Source of the DNA: Clostridia bacterium
Lineage (GTDB): Bacteria; Bacillota; Clostridia; Christensenellales; Aristaeellaceae
Assembly (NCBI GenBank): GCA_017620115.1
Contig: JAFZRB010000299.1
Coordinates: 1 to 28,352 of the forward strand
DNA: 28,352 nt
Direction: 5' to 3'
Shown here in pieces: positions 1 through 7,338 of the stretch (positions are counted from its first letter, which is position 1; each line of letters opens with the position of its first letter). The notes below the pieces were generated by a model. It had not been told where the DNA came from. It ran no database searches and saw only the letters and a program-made list of their open reading frames with translations. The translations under genes and the position numbers were made by a program.

Positions 1-88
1 CCTGTTTGGACTGGTTACGATGTACATGGCCGGTGAAAAGGCGCTGACGCCGGATAAGAACAGCGCGAAGACTGCGGCCGGGAAGTAA
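1..88 (+). CDS. C-terminal end of an unidentified protein (partial)
   Basis: An open frame entering from the left edge (codons in phase with position 2) ends at TAA 86-88 and gives a 28-residue tail beginning LFGLVTMYMAGEKAL. The first part is hydrophobic and the end is rich in Lys and Ala (DKNSAKTAAGK), as at the end of a last membrane helix followed by a short cytoplasmic tail. It could be the end of a transporter serving the cassette that follows, but nothing in 28 residues identifies a family. A hairpin follows directly, so it probably belongs to the preceding transcript. Confidence 0.45.
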   Translation, partial: LFGLVTMYMAGEKALTPDKNSAKTAAGK

Positions 89-97
89 GGGGAAAAG

Positions 98-142
98 GCC
101 GGCATTGGAGCTGCGGCTCAGGAATGCTTTATGAATGCCGGC
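98..142 (+). terminator. Possible factor-independent terminator after the partial gene
   Basis: GCCGGCATT (98-106) is perfectly complementary to AATGCCGGC (134-142), a 9-bp stem with a 27-base loop, followed by the T-rich TTGTTTCATT. The loop is long and the T tract is broken, so it is a moderate candidate. Its place between the upstream stop codon and the palindrome at 161 fits a transcript boundary. Confidence 0.45.
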
Positions 143-160
143 TTGTTTCATTGCCGGAAA

Positions 161-178
161 CATAATCAAATGATTATG
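161..178. promoter_or_regulatory. Perfect palindrome, candidate operator of the catabolic cassette
   Basis: CATAATCA-AA-TGATTATG is a perfect 8-bp inverted repeat with a 2-base centre, 37 bases before the PrpD-family start codon and just before an AT-rich stretch and the AGGAGG ribosome binding site. Size and symmetry fit a dimeric repressor or activator such as a GntR- or LacI-type protein. No regulator gene is present in the window, so the binding protein is unknown. No convincing -35/-10 pair was assigned. Confidence 0.5.
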
Positions 179-215
179 GAATTTATAAGTAAAATGATGT
201 TAAACAGGAGGACCA

Positions 216-1550
216 ATGAACAAGTCGATTGAGTTTTTGGCGGCTGTGGACGGCGTCTGGAAAACGCCGGTTCCGGAATTCGTTATGGCAAGGGCGCGGA
301 GAAGCCTGCTGGATTATCTGGCTGTGACCTGCGCAGGAGCGGAGTTTCAAAGAGATAAGCTCGGGAAGTACTGCGCGTTCGCGCAGCCCGAAGAAGGTAA
401 ATTCAGAGCCATTGGCATGGGAAAGGATCTGGCGCTGAAAGAGGCGGTGTTCCTGAACGGACTGAATGGCCACGCGCTGGATTTTGACGATGGTACAAAC
501 AGCGGCATTATCCATCTGGGCAGTCCCATTTTCAGCCTGCTGCTCCCGCTGTCGCAGCGGTATGGCATCGGTGTGGAGGACATGCTGAAGGCCGCCGTCG
601 TGGGATACGAAGCGTCCTACACTATGGCGGTTTCCATTCAGCCCGGTCACAAGGCCATGGGCTATCACGCCACAGGCACCTGCGGGACACTGGGCGCGGC
701 CATCGCGGCGAGCTATATGCTGGGATTCAGCGATGAGGAGCGGTTTCAGGCGTTTGCGTCCGCCTGCGTCGCGGCTTCCGGCATGCTGAAGGTGCTGGAC
801 GACGGAAGCGAATTGAAACCTTACAATGTAGCGAAAACCGCGCTGCTGGCCCTGACGGCGCTGCAGCTGGCGAAATCCGGCTTCAAGGGCCATGCGGATC
901 CCCTGGGCGGCCGCGGTTTCCTGAAGATGATGACGGGCAAAGAGGACATAGAATTGAAACCTGTGCTGCTGAACGGCACCTACGCCATCATGAAGAGCTA
1001 CACCAAGCCCTACGCGTCATGCCGTTACACGCATCCCGCCGTGGAAGCCGCCATTCACCTGAGAGAGCGGATAAAAGTGGAAGATGTGACCGGGATCGAT
1101 ATCAGGACCTATGACCTTGCGGTTTCCGGCCATGATCACACGGATATACCCGGCAGCTACAGCGCCAAGATGAGCATCCCCTATGCGACGGCGGCAGGAT
1201 TGATCTATGGCAAGGCGGGACTGCAGGAGTTCAGCGAGGACGCCGTAAGGGGCGACGCTATCCTTGCCCTGACGAAGAAAATCAGGGTGGAAGCCGACGC
1301 GGAATTGAGTAAAGCTTTCCCCGGCATTCAGGCGGCGGTGGTCACCATCAGCACGAAAGACGACGAATATACGGATCGCGTGGACTTCCCCAAGGGCGAG
1401 CCGGAAAATCCGCTGACGGACGAAGAGTTCCGGATCCGCTACGATGGCCTGATGGCGTATGCAGGGGTGGATCCGGCTGTCAGTTCAGCCGTATTCGATA
1501 CGGTTTATCGAGAAGGCGCGATGGCGGAAGAACTGGTGAATAAGCTATAA
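216..1550 (+). CDS. MmgE/PrpD family protein
   Basis: 444 residues, the usual length for the MmgE/PrpD family. The family includes 2-methylcitrate dehydratase, cis-aconitate decarboxylase and iminodisuccinate epimerase, cofactor-free cytoplasmic enzymes acting next to carboxylates. Seen in the sequence: the all-alpha N-terminal part with ALDFDDG (87-93) and a following His100, then GYE (130-132) and the conserved loop GHKAMGYHATGTCGTLGAA (144-162) with Lys146 and His151. The ATG at 216 has AGGAGG eight bases upstream and is the first gene of an eight-gene cassette; the next gene starts 13 bases after its stop. With a hydro-lyase, a C-C lyase and an anion permease downstream, a polycarboxylate substrate is likely. 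Whether it dehydrates, epimerises or decarboxylates cannot be told from the sequence. Confidence 0.88.
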   Translation: MNKSIEFLAAVDGVWKTPVPEFVMARARRSLLDYLAVTCAGAEFQRDKLGKYCAFAQPEEGKFRAIGMGKDLALKEAVFLNGLNGHALDFDDGTNSGIIHLGSPIFSLLLPLSQRYGIGVEDMLKAAVVGYEASYTMAVSIQPGHKAMGYHATGTCGTLGAAIAASYMLGFSDEERFQAFASACVAASGMLKVLDDGSELKPYNVAKTALLALTALQLAKSGFKGHADPLGGRGFLKMMTGKEDIELKPVLLNGTYAIMKSYTKPYASCRYTHPAVEAAIHLRERIKVEDVTGIDIRTYDLAVSGHDHTDIPGSYSAKMSIPYATAAGLIYGKAGLQEFSEDAVRGDAILALTKKIRVEADAELSKAFPGIQAAVVTISTKDDEYTDRVDFPKGEPENPLTDEEFRIRYDGLMAYAGVDPAVSSAVFDTVYREGAMAEELVNKL

Positions 1551-1563
1551 AGGGCGTTGTGAT

Positions 1564-2538
1564 ATGAAGAAGGTAAACCTGATTCTCGGCACGATGACGT
1601 TTGGAGAAAGCGTGTTCAGCCGCGATGTGGAGCGGTTTATTCACGCCTTTCTGGATGCCGGATATGTTGAGCTGGATACGGCGTATGTCTATAACGACGG
1701 CAACTGTGAACGCCTGCTGGGCGAGGTGCTGCCGAAGCTGAACCGTCCATTTAAGGTCGCCACCAAGGTGAATCCCAGGATCACCGGCAGACTGGACGCG
1801 GACGCAGCCTATATGCAGCTGAACGGCAGTCTGGAGCGGATGAAGCTGGACAGCGTGGACACGGTGTTCCTCCATTTTCCCGATCCCGCGACGCCCGTAG
1901 AGGGTGTGCTGGGGGCCATGGCTGATCTGCACGACCGGGGAAAGTTCAGGGAACTGGGCCTGTCCAATTTCCCGGCCTGGATGGTAGCGGATGTCTGGCA
2001 TATCTGCGACAAACACGGATGGGTGAAGCCCACAGTCTACGAGGGCATGTACAACCCCCTGACGCGCTTTGCCGAGCGGGAGCTGAACGCCTGTTTGGAT
2101 CATTTCGGCCTGCGGTTTTACGCCTACAACCCGCTGTGCGGCGGTTTGCTCACCGGACGCTATGAGAAGTATGAGGACGCGCCGTCGGACGGGCGTTTTA
2201 CCCATCGGCCCGGCTATCAGAGCCGCTACTGGAAGAAGAGCTATTTTGACGCCGTGGAGCTGCTGAAGAGGCAGTGCGAGAAGCACGGCGTCACCACTGT
2301 GGAAGCGACCTATCGCTGGCTGATGAACCACTCCATGCTGCGAGGCGAGCGAGGAGACGCCGTCATCATCGGCGCGTCCAAGCTCAGTCATCTGCGGCAG
2401 AACCTGGACACGGCGAAAGCCGGCCCTTTGCCTGAAGACATTGTAGCGGTATTTGAACGGGCCTGGCGGATCACCAGGAGCGACAGCCCGGAGTATTTCA
2501 CCTTATACAAGGGAAGCGTGGGAGGCGAGAAAAAGTAA
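1564..2538 (+). CDS. Aldo/keto reductase, AKR7-like
   Basis: 324 residues, a full-length NAD(P)H-dependent aldo/keto reductase with a TIM-barrel fold. The catalytic tetrad can be placed at Asp38, Tyr43, Lys68 and His104 (motifs ELDTAYVYND, VATKVNP, FLHFPDP). The segment YNPLCGGLLTGRY, followed by a GRF and an SRYWK motif, resembles the AKR7 group, whose characterised members reduce succinic semialdehyde and other dialdehydes or aldehyde acids. The stop codon TAA is followed immediately, with no gap, by the ATG of the decarboxylase-like gene, and the two are presumably co-translated. This pairing suggests that the reductase removes the aldehyde made by the ThDP enzyme. That is inference; a role on another intermediate is possible. 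Confidence 0.87.
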   Translation: MKKVNLILGTMTFGESVFSRDVERFIHAFLDAGYVELDTAYVYNDGNCERLLGEVLPKLNRPFKVATKVNPRITGRLDADAAYMQLNGSLERMKLDSVDTVFLHFPDPATPVEGVLGAMADLHDRGKFRELGLSNFPAWMVADVWHICDKHGWVKPTVYEGMYNPLTRFAERELNACLDHFGLRFYAYNPLCGGLLTGRYEKYEDAPSDGRFTHRPGYQSRYWKKSYFDAVELLKRQCEKHGVTTVEATYRWLMNHSMLRGERGDAVIIGASKLSHLRQNLDTAKAGPLPEDIVAVFERAWRITRSDSPEYFTLYKGSVGGEKK

Positions 2539-3669
2539 ATGCTTGACCAGGGAAAAGTGTTTGAGGCGCTGGCGGATAACGGCGTAACGTATTTCACCGG
2601 CGTGCCGGATTCCTACCTGAACGGGTTCTGCAACTACGCGCTGGCGCGTTGCGGGGATCGGAACGTGATCACAGCCAACGAGGGCAACGCGGTGGCGCTG
2701 GCAGCCGGGCATTACTTCGCCACCCGTGAAATTCCGCTGGTGTATATGCAGAATAGCGGGGAGGGAAACGCCGTCAACCCGCTGGCGTCGCTTGCGGACA
2801 GGAATGTGTACGCCGTGCCGATGCTGCTGCTCATAGGTTGGCGGGGGCAGGGCGATACCGAGCCAAACCATCCCCAGCATAAGCTGCAGGGAGAGATCAC
2901 AGCGCCCATTCTGGACATCATGCGCATACCTTATACCGTCCTGACGGACGATAACGCGCATTTCGCCGGAACCGTTGAAAAGGCCGTAAAATACTGCGGG
3001 GAGACGAGAGGCGCGTATGCCCTTATCGCTCCGAAGGGCGTCATGGCCGACCCGGATAAGCCGAATAACGTGGACGCTCTCTATCCCATGAGCCGGGAAG
3101 AAGCCATCGAGGTCATTCTCGACCATATGCCCGCCGATACCATCTATGCCGCCACAACCGGAAGAGCGACGAGAGAGCTCTTCTTCCTGCGGGAAAAGCG
3201 GAACGAGACAAAGGCGCGCGATTTCCTGAATGTCGGTTCCATGGGCCATGCGTCCTCTGTGGCGCTGGGCATCGCGCTGGCGAAGCCGGATCGCCCCGTG
3301 GTGGCGCTGGACGGTGATTCCGCCGCCATAATGCACATGGGCGCCATGACCATGGCGAGCAAGGTGAAAGCGCCCAATTTTCTGCATGTGGTGCTCAACA
3401 ACGGCGCGCATGAATCGGTGGGCGGCCAGCCGTCCGCGGGGCATCTCGTGGATTTTACCGGAATCGCCGAGGCCTGCGGGTATAGGACGATCGGTCACGC
3501 GGTGACGAGCAGAGAAGAGCTTGCCGCCGCCGTTGAGCGTTTGAAAGGTTGCGGGCAAGCCGCCTTCATCGACTGCCGCATCCATAAGGGGCTAAGCCGC
3601 AAGCTGCCGCCCATCGTCTTTGATCACCGGCAAGCCATCGATGCGCTGATCGCCGATTTGAATGGATAA
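2539..3669 (+). CDS. ThDP-dependent 2-oxo acid decarboxylase, phosphonopyruvate decarboxylase-like
   Basis: 376 residues, the length of single-chain phosphonopyruvate decarboxylases (Ppd/AepY) and of fused sulfopyruvate decarboxylase subunits. The N-terminal pyrimidine-binding domain has GVPDSYLNGFC (21-31) and the activating Glu48 in ANEGNAVALAAG. VYMQNSGEGN (68-77) and LIGWRGQGD (98-106) are Ppd-like. The C-terminal diphosphate-binding domain carries GDSAAIMHMG (259-268) and NNGAHESVGGQPS (287-299). The usual GDG of the ThDP motif reads GDS here. The start is set by GGAGGCGAG about 10 bases upstream, and it abuts the reductase stop. No PEP mutase or phosphonate gene is nearby, so a phosphonate role is unlikely. 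It probably decarboxylates another acidic 2-oxo acid to an aldehyde. Confidence 0.82.
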   Translation: MLDQGKVFEALADNGVTYFTGVPDSYLNGFCNYALARCGDRNVITANEGNAVALAAGHYFATREIPLVYMQNSGEGNAVNPLASLADRNVYAVPMLLLIGWRGQGDTEPNHPQHKLQGEITAPILDIMRIPYTVLTDDNAHFAGTVEKAVKYCGETRGAYALIAPKGVMADPDKPNNVDALYPMSREEAIEVILDHMPADTIYAATTGRATRELFFLREKRNETKARDFLNVGSMGHASSVALGIALAKPDRPVVALDGDSAAIMHMGAMTMASKVKAPNFLHVVLNNGAHESVGGQPSAGHLVDFTGIAEACGYRTIGHAVTSREELAAAVERLKGCGQAAFIDCRIHKGLSRKLPPIVFDHRQAIDALIADLNG

Positions 3670-3738
3670 CGCGGCTCCGGTCGGATAAAGATGCGATAAA
3701 ACTCCAATTCATACCGTTGCAGAAAGGAATAGGATGAA

Positions 3739-4641
3739 ATGAACAGCATGGAAAAAACGAGAGAGTTTCTGAAGTCCGTTGGTCTCCCCGGCGGGGACGC
3801 CTATGACCTGCCGGCTTCTGAAAAACGGTTTAAGGACGGCGGTCAGTACCGCTTTGAAGTCCCCGGCATACAGGGGCCGAAGGTCATGCGGGCGCTTCTG
3901 GAGGCCATGGACGGTTACGGCCTGTATCTGCACCGCGTTACCCAAACGCAGGGTATCATGCGTCTGACAGACGAGGAGATCGGCAAAATGGTGGAGCTGG
4001 CGCACAAATGGGAGACCGACCTGATTCTGGCCATCGGCCCCCGCGCCACCACGGACACCTCCGCTTCCGTCCACACAGAAGAGGGCGTGCGCATGGGCTA
4101 TCGCCTTCGCGGCCAGGAGCAGATCGTCCGCGCCATCGAGGATGTGAAGCGCGCCGCGCGGCTCGGCTGCCGCGGTTTCCTGGTCTACGACGAGGGCTGC
4201 CTCTGGATCCTGAACGAAATGCGCAAGGCCGGCGAGATACCGGCGGACAGCCATTTCAAGATTTCCGCTCACGCCGGCCATGGCAATCCCTGCTCGGCAA
4301 AGCTGCTGGAGAGCATCGGCGCGGATTCCATCAATCCCGTGCGCGATATACAGCTCCAGATGCTGGCGGCCATGCGTCAGGCGGTGGATTGCCCCATCGA
4401 CATCCACACTGAGAATCCGGCCTCGACCGGCGGCTTCATCCGTCACTATGAAGTGCCGGAGATGATCCGCGTCGCCGCGCCCATCTACCTCAAGACCGGC
4501 GGCTCCGTGGCCGCTACCCATTCGTGGGACAGCACAGAGGACGACGCCCGCAAGCGCGCCAAGCAGTGCAGCCTCGTCAAGCGGATGATCGACGAGTACT
4601 ATCCGGAAGCTGTGTGGAGCCCCAAGGGCAGCCTGATTTAA
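3739..4641 (+). CDS. Unassigned TIM-barrel-like protein (distantly U32-like)
   Basis: 300 residues, no signal peptide or membrane segment. The alternation of strands and helices suggests a beta/alpha barrel: FEVPGIQGPKVM, DLILAIGPRATTDT, GCRGFLVYDEGCLW, FKISAHAGHGNP, IGADSINPVRDI, CPIDIHTENPAST, PIYLKTGG. Possible ligand residues lie at strand ends (the Asp-Glu of VYDEG, the His residues of ISAHAGHG, and Asp-x-His-x-Glu of DIHTEN). The part GNPCSAKLLESIGADSIN recalls peptidase-U32-type barrels, a similarity noted from memory only. The start ATG 3739 follows AAAGGA; it sits 69 bases after the decarboxylase gene and 19 before the C-C lyase gene. Function is unknown. Its place between two carbon-metabolism enzymes suggests a lyase or isomerase step in the same pathway. 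Confidence 0.6.
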   Translation: MNSMEKTREFLKSVGLPGGDAYDLPASEKRFKDGGQYRFEVPGIQGPKVMRALLEAMDGYGLYLHRVTQTQGIMRLTDEEIGKMVELAHKWETDLILAIGPRATTDTSASVHTEEGVRMGYRLRGQEQIVRAIEDVKRAARLGCRGFLVYDEGCLWILNEMRKAGEIPADSHFKISAHAGHGNPCSAKLLESIGADSINPVRDIQLQMLAAMRQAVDCPIDIHTENPASTGGFIRHYEVPEMIRVAAPIYLKTGGSVAATHSWDSTEDDARKRAKQCSLVKRMIDEYYPEAVWSPKGSLI

Positions 4642-4660
4642 CGGAAAGGAAGCAACCGAC

Positions 4661-5809
4661 ATGAGACATCATATGTATAACCCGGATTTCAAGTTCATCG
4701 TTGAGCCCGAACACTTCAACAAGTATACCGAGCGCGAGCTGCTGCAGTACTGCCTGGGCGCCACCATGTATATGCCGGGCTTCAAGGATTTCGCCCCGAA
4801 GATTCTGTCCAACGCCATGCCCGGCCTGACCAGCATGGTGCTGTGCTGCGAGGACGCCTGCCCTGAAGACAAGGTGCTGGAAGCGGAAGAGAACATCCAT
4901 AAACTGCTGGACACCGTGACCGGCGCTGTGGAAGACGGGACGCTGGATGAGGATAAGGTGCCCCTGATCTTCGTGCGCATCCGAAATCTTGATCAGTTCA
5001 AGCACTTCGGAGAAGGCCTCACCAAGCATCAGGTGAGGAGCCTGTGCGGCATCAATTTCCCGAAGTTCAACGCGGAGAACGGCTATGAGTACTATGCCTA
5101 TCTGAAGGATCTGAACGAGCGATTCGGTGAAATCATCTACGGCATGCCCATCATCGAGGATGCCGAAGTCGCCTATAAAGAGACCCGCATGTATGAGCTG
5201 ACGGGCATCAAGCGCATTCTGGATAAGTATAAAAGGCTGGTGCTGCAGGTCCGCGTTGGCGCGACCGATTTCTCATCCGTATTTGGCGTGCGCCGCGGCG
5301 TAGGCTATTCCGTGTACGACATCATGACCGTTCGCGAGTGCCTGAGCGATATCCTGAACATGTTTGGCCGCAATAATGATTACGTTGTATCCGGCCCGGT
5401 CTGGGAGTATTTCCGCGCTCCCAAGGAGCTCATGTTCGAGGAGCTGCCGCACTACGGGATTCACGACTACCTGACACGGCATGAGTCCATCGTGAACAAC
5501 GAGATCGACGGCCTGCTGCGCGAGGTCATTTTGGACAAGGCCAACGGCTTTGTGGGACGCACCGTCATTCATCCCACTCACGTGAAGTTCGTGAACGCCA
5601 TGATGGCTGTGACCAGGGAAGAATACGACGACGCGTGCCAGATCCTGGGCGCCGGCGGCGGCGTGGTCAAGGGCTCCGGCGGCAACAAGATGAACGAGAT
5701 CAAGCCTCACACCAACTGGGCGAAGAAGGTTTACAACCGCGCGCGTGCATATGGCGTCATCCGGGATGAGAGCGGCCATGTGAAGCTCTTCGCTGTGAAC
5801 GAGCAGTAA
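4661..5809 (+). CDS. HpcH/HpaI-type aldolase / citrate lyase-like C-C bond lyase
   Basis: 382 residues, TIM-barrel lyase of the CitE/HpcH superfamily, which makes or breaks C-C bonds next to 2-oxo acids with a divalent metal. Visible elements in order: CCEDAC (62-67, with Glu64 and Asp65), VRIRN (105-109, substrate-binding Arg), MPIIEDAE (162-169, metal-type acidic residue), RVGATDFSS (198-206) and, near the end, GRTVIHPTHVKFVN. Longer than classical CitE (about 290 residues) and with SGPVWEYF (244-251), it resembles the C-C_Bond_Lyase family first noted beside tellurite-resistance (Ter) genes; no Ter gene is present here. ATG 4661 is preceded by AAAGGAAG. It probably cleaves a hydroxy-polycarboxylate into a 2-oxo acid and a second product. 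Confidence 0.8.
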   Translation: MRHHMYNPDFKFIVEPEHFNKYTERELLQYCLGATMYMPGFKDFAPKILSNAMPGLTSMVLCCEDACPEDKVLEAEENIHKLLDTVTGAVEDGTLDEDKVPLIFVRIRNLDQFKHFGEGLTKHQVRSLCGINFPKFNAENGYEYYAYLKDLNERFGEIIYGMPIIEDAEVAYKETRMYELTGIKRILDKYKRLVLQVRVGATDFSSVFGVRRGVGYSVYDIMTVRECLSDILNMFGRNNDYVVSGPVWEYFRAPKELMFEELPHYGIHDYLTRHESIVNNEIDGLLREVILDKANGFVGRTVIHPTHVKFVNAMMAVTREEYDDACQILGAGGGVVKGSGGNKMNEIKPHTNWAKKVYNRARAYGVIRDESGHVKLFAVNEQ

Positions 5810-5931
5810 TACCCTTGCCTGGCTTCTCCCGTACCTGCTTATCTTCGTTTCTGCCAACATCAAGGCAGAGGAAGACGGATATTTGGGAGAAAACCGGGAA
5901 AGCGCTGAGGCTGAGACGAAAGGAAACAGAT

Positions 5932-6438
5932 ATGATTGAATTAACCACACCGATCAGCGAAGAGGCTGCGGCCAAACTGCAGGTAGGCGATACCGTTGAG
6001 ATCAGCGGATACATACTGTGCGGCAGGGACGCGGTGCTGCCCAGAGTGCTGAAAATGATCGGGGATGGAACGGTGGGTGAGCTGGGCGTCGATCTGCGGG
6101 GTCAGGTCGTTTTCCACACCGCCGTCAGCGTCGCCGGGGTCGGGCCCACGAGCTCGAATAAGCTGGAGATCGAGAGCAGCATTGAACCGCTGAGCAGGGC
6201 TGGCGTCAAGCTCCATCTCGGCAAAGGCCAGCTGAAGAAGGAAACCATCGAGGCGCTGGAAAGATACAACGCGGTGTACGCGGTCATCCCCCCGGTCACG
6301 GCGCTGCTGGGCAGCAAAACCAGCGAAGCGCGCGTTGTGGCTTTCCCGGAACTGGGCATGGAAGCGCTGCATCTGATCAAGGTGGACAAATATCCCGCCA
6401 TCATCGGCGCGGCGCACGGGAGGAGCATTTATGACTAA
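5932..6438 (+). CDS. Fumarase/tartrate dehydratase-type hydro-lyase, beta (C-terminal) subunit
   Basis: 168 residues, the length of a separate beta subunit of class I fumarases and L-tartrate dehydratases. Family marks are GYILCGRDAVLPRVL (26-40, equivalent of GRDAAHKR), VAGVGPTSSNKLE, GKGQLKKETIEAL, and the C-terminal FPELGMEALHLIKVDKYPA. The His usually found in GRDAAH is absent (GRDAVLP). An open frame continues upstream to 5815, but I chose ATG 5932 because GAAAGGAAA stands just before it and the family begins here (ELTTPISEE). The 122 bases after the lyase gene are non-coding, with only a weak CTGCC/GGCAG hairpin. It overlaps the alpha-subunit gene by 8 bases, so the two are translationally coupled. 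The beta-before-alpha order is uncommon. Confidence 0.82.
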   Translation: MIELTTPISEEAAAKLQVGDTVEISGYILCGRDAVLPRVLKMIGDGTVGELGVDLRGQVVFHTAVSVAGVGPTSSNKLEIESSIEPLSRAGVKLHLGKGQLKKETIEALERYNAVYAVIPPVTALLGSKTSEARVVAFPELGMEALHLIKVDKYPAIIGAAHGRSIYD

Positions 6439-7288
6439 GACATACGAAGAAATCGTCGTTCTCGTGCGCGATACGCTGGTGGATGCCGGCAGCACGTTCC
6501 GGCCGGATAAGAAAGAGGCGTACAGGAAAGCGATCCGGGCCGAGCGCAGCGAGCGGGCAAAGTGGGTGCTGGAGCAGGTGCTTGCCAACGCGGAGGCCGC
6601 GGAGGAAAACCACAGCCCGCTGTGTGACGACACCGGCATTCCCCATCTGGTGCTGGAGGTGGGCGAAGACCGCGCGGTGACGGGCAGAATGCTGGACGCC
6701 ATCCGGGAAGGCGTGGGGGAGGGACTGAGAAAGCTCCCCGGCCGGCCGATGGGCATTATGGGCGACGACAGCCATCGGATCGACCAGTCGGGCGGCCTGA
6801 ATCCGGATCCGGCAGGGGTAGAACCCGCGCCGATCCTGCTGCGGCGGTGCGATGAGGATGTGATCCGGCTGCATATCATGATGTTCGGCGGCGGCCCCGC
6901 CATCCGGGCCAGGACCTATCGCGTGTTCCACAGGCACAACACGCAGGTCGTTCTGGATGAGATCGTGAACTGGGCGACCGAAAGCGTAGCCCAGCTTGGC
7001 TGCTCCCCCTGTACGCTGGGCGTCGGCGTCGGAAGATCACACTTTGAAGCCGCGGCTATGATGCTCCAGGCGCTCGTGGACGGGCGATACGACCGGCAGT
7101 CAGACATGGAGCGGGAGATTACCAGACGGGTCAACGAATCCAATATCGGCCCGTTGGGCCTTCGGGGCGACACCAGCGTGATCGCCACCTTCATGAAGGT
7201 CGGCCCCCAGCGGGCCAGCGGCGTGCGCATTGTCTGTGTCCGCCCCACATGCTGCTTCGAGCCGAGAATCGCGACGGTAGAACTGTAA
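6431..7288 (+). CDS. Fumarase/tartrate dehydratase-type hydro-lyase, alpha (Fe-S) subunit
   Basis: 285 residues, the length of the alpha subunit that carries the [4Fe-4S] cluster of oxygen-sensitive class I hydro-lyases. Candidate cluster ligands are Cys65 (SPLCDDTGIP), Cys191 or Cys194 (GCSPCTLGVGVG) and Cys274 or Cys275 (RPTCCFEPR), matching the three-cysteine pattern of the family. The loop that in fumarases reads KGxGSEN is here FGGGPAI (152-158): the glycines are kept but the Lys, Ser and Glu are lost. It should assemble with the overlapping beta subunit in the cytoplasm and hydrate or dehydrate a di- or tricarboxylate. Given the altered loop, fumarate is not a safe substrate guess; tartrate, mesaconate or a larger acid are alternatives. 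Confidence 0.83.
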   Translation: MTKTYEEIVVLVRDTLVDAGSTFRPDKKEAYRKAIRAERSERAKWVLEQVLANAEAAEENHSPLCDDTGIPHLVLEVGEDRAVTGRMLDAIREGVGEGLRKLPGRPMGIMGDDSHRIDQSGGLNPDPAGVEPAPILLRRCDEDVIRLHIMMFGGGPAIRARTYRVFHRHNTQVVLDEIVNWATESVAQLGCSPCTLGVGVGRSHFEAAAMMLQALVDGRYDRQSDMEREITRRVNESNIGPLGLRGDTSVIATFMKVGPQRASGVRIVCVRPTCCFEPRIATVEL

Positions 7289-7338
7289 GACAAAAGAACT
7301 GCAAGAAGAAACGGAACGAGAGAGGAGACTGAGGAACT

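Noticed and set aside
2539..3669. Phosphonate biosynthesis (phosphonopyruvate decarboxylase) cluster
   Set aside because: No PEP mutase (EDKxxxxxS-type) or 2-aminoethylphosphonate transaminase is in the window; neighbours point to carboxylate catabolism.
4661..5809. Tellurite-resistance (Ter) island
   Set aside because: Only the lyase-like gene resembles a Ter-associated family; TerD, TerC and the associated phosphoribosyltransferase genes are absent.
5815..5931. 39-residue N-terminal extension of the hydro-lyase beta subunit
   Set aside because: The extension (MPGFSRTCLSS...) has no family similarity and a clear RBS precedes ATG 5932.
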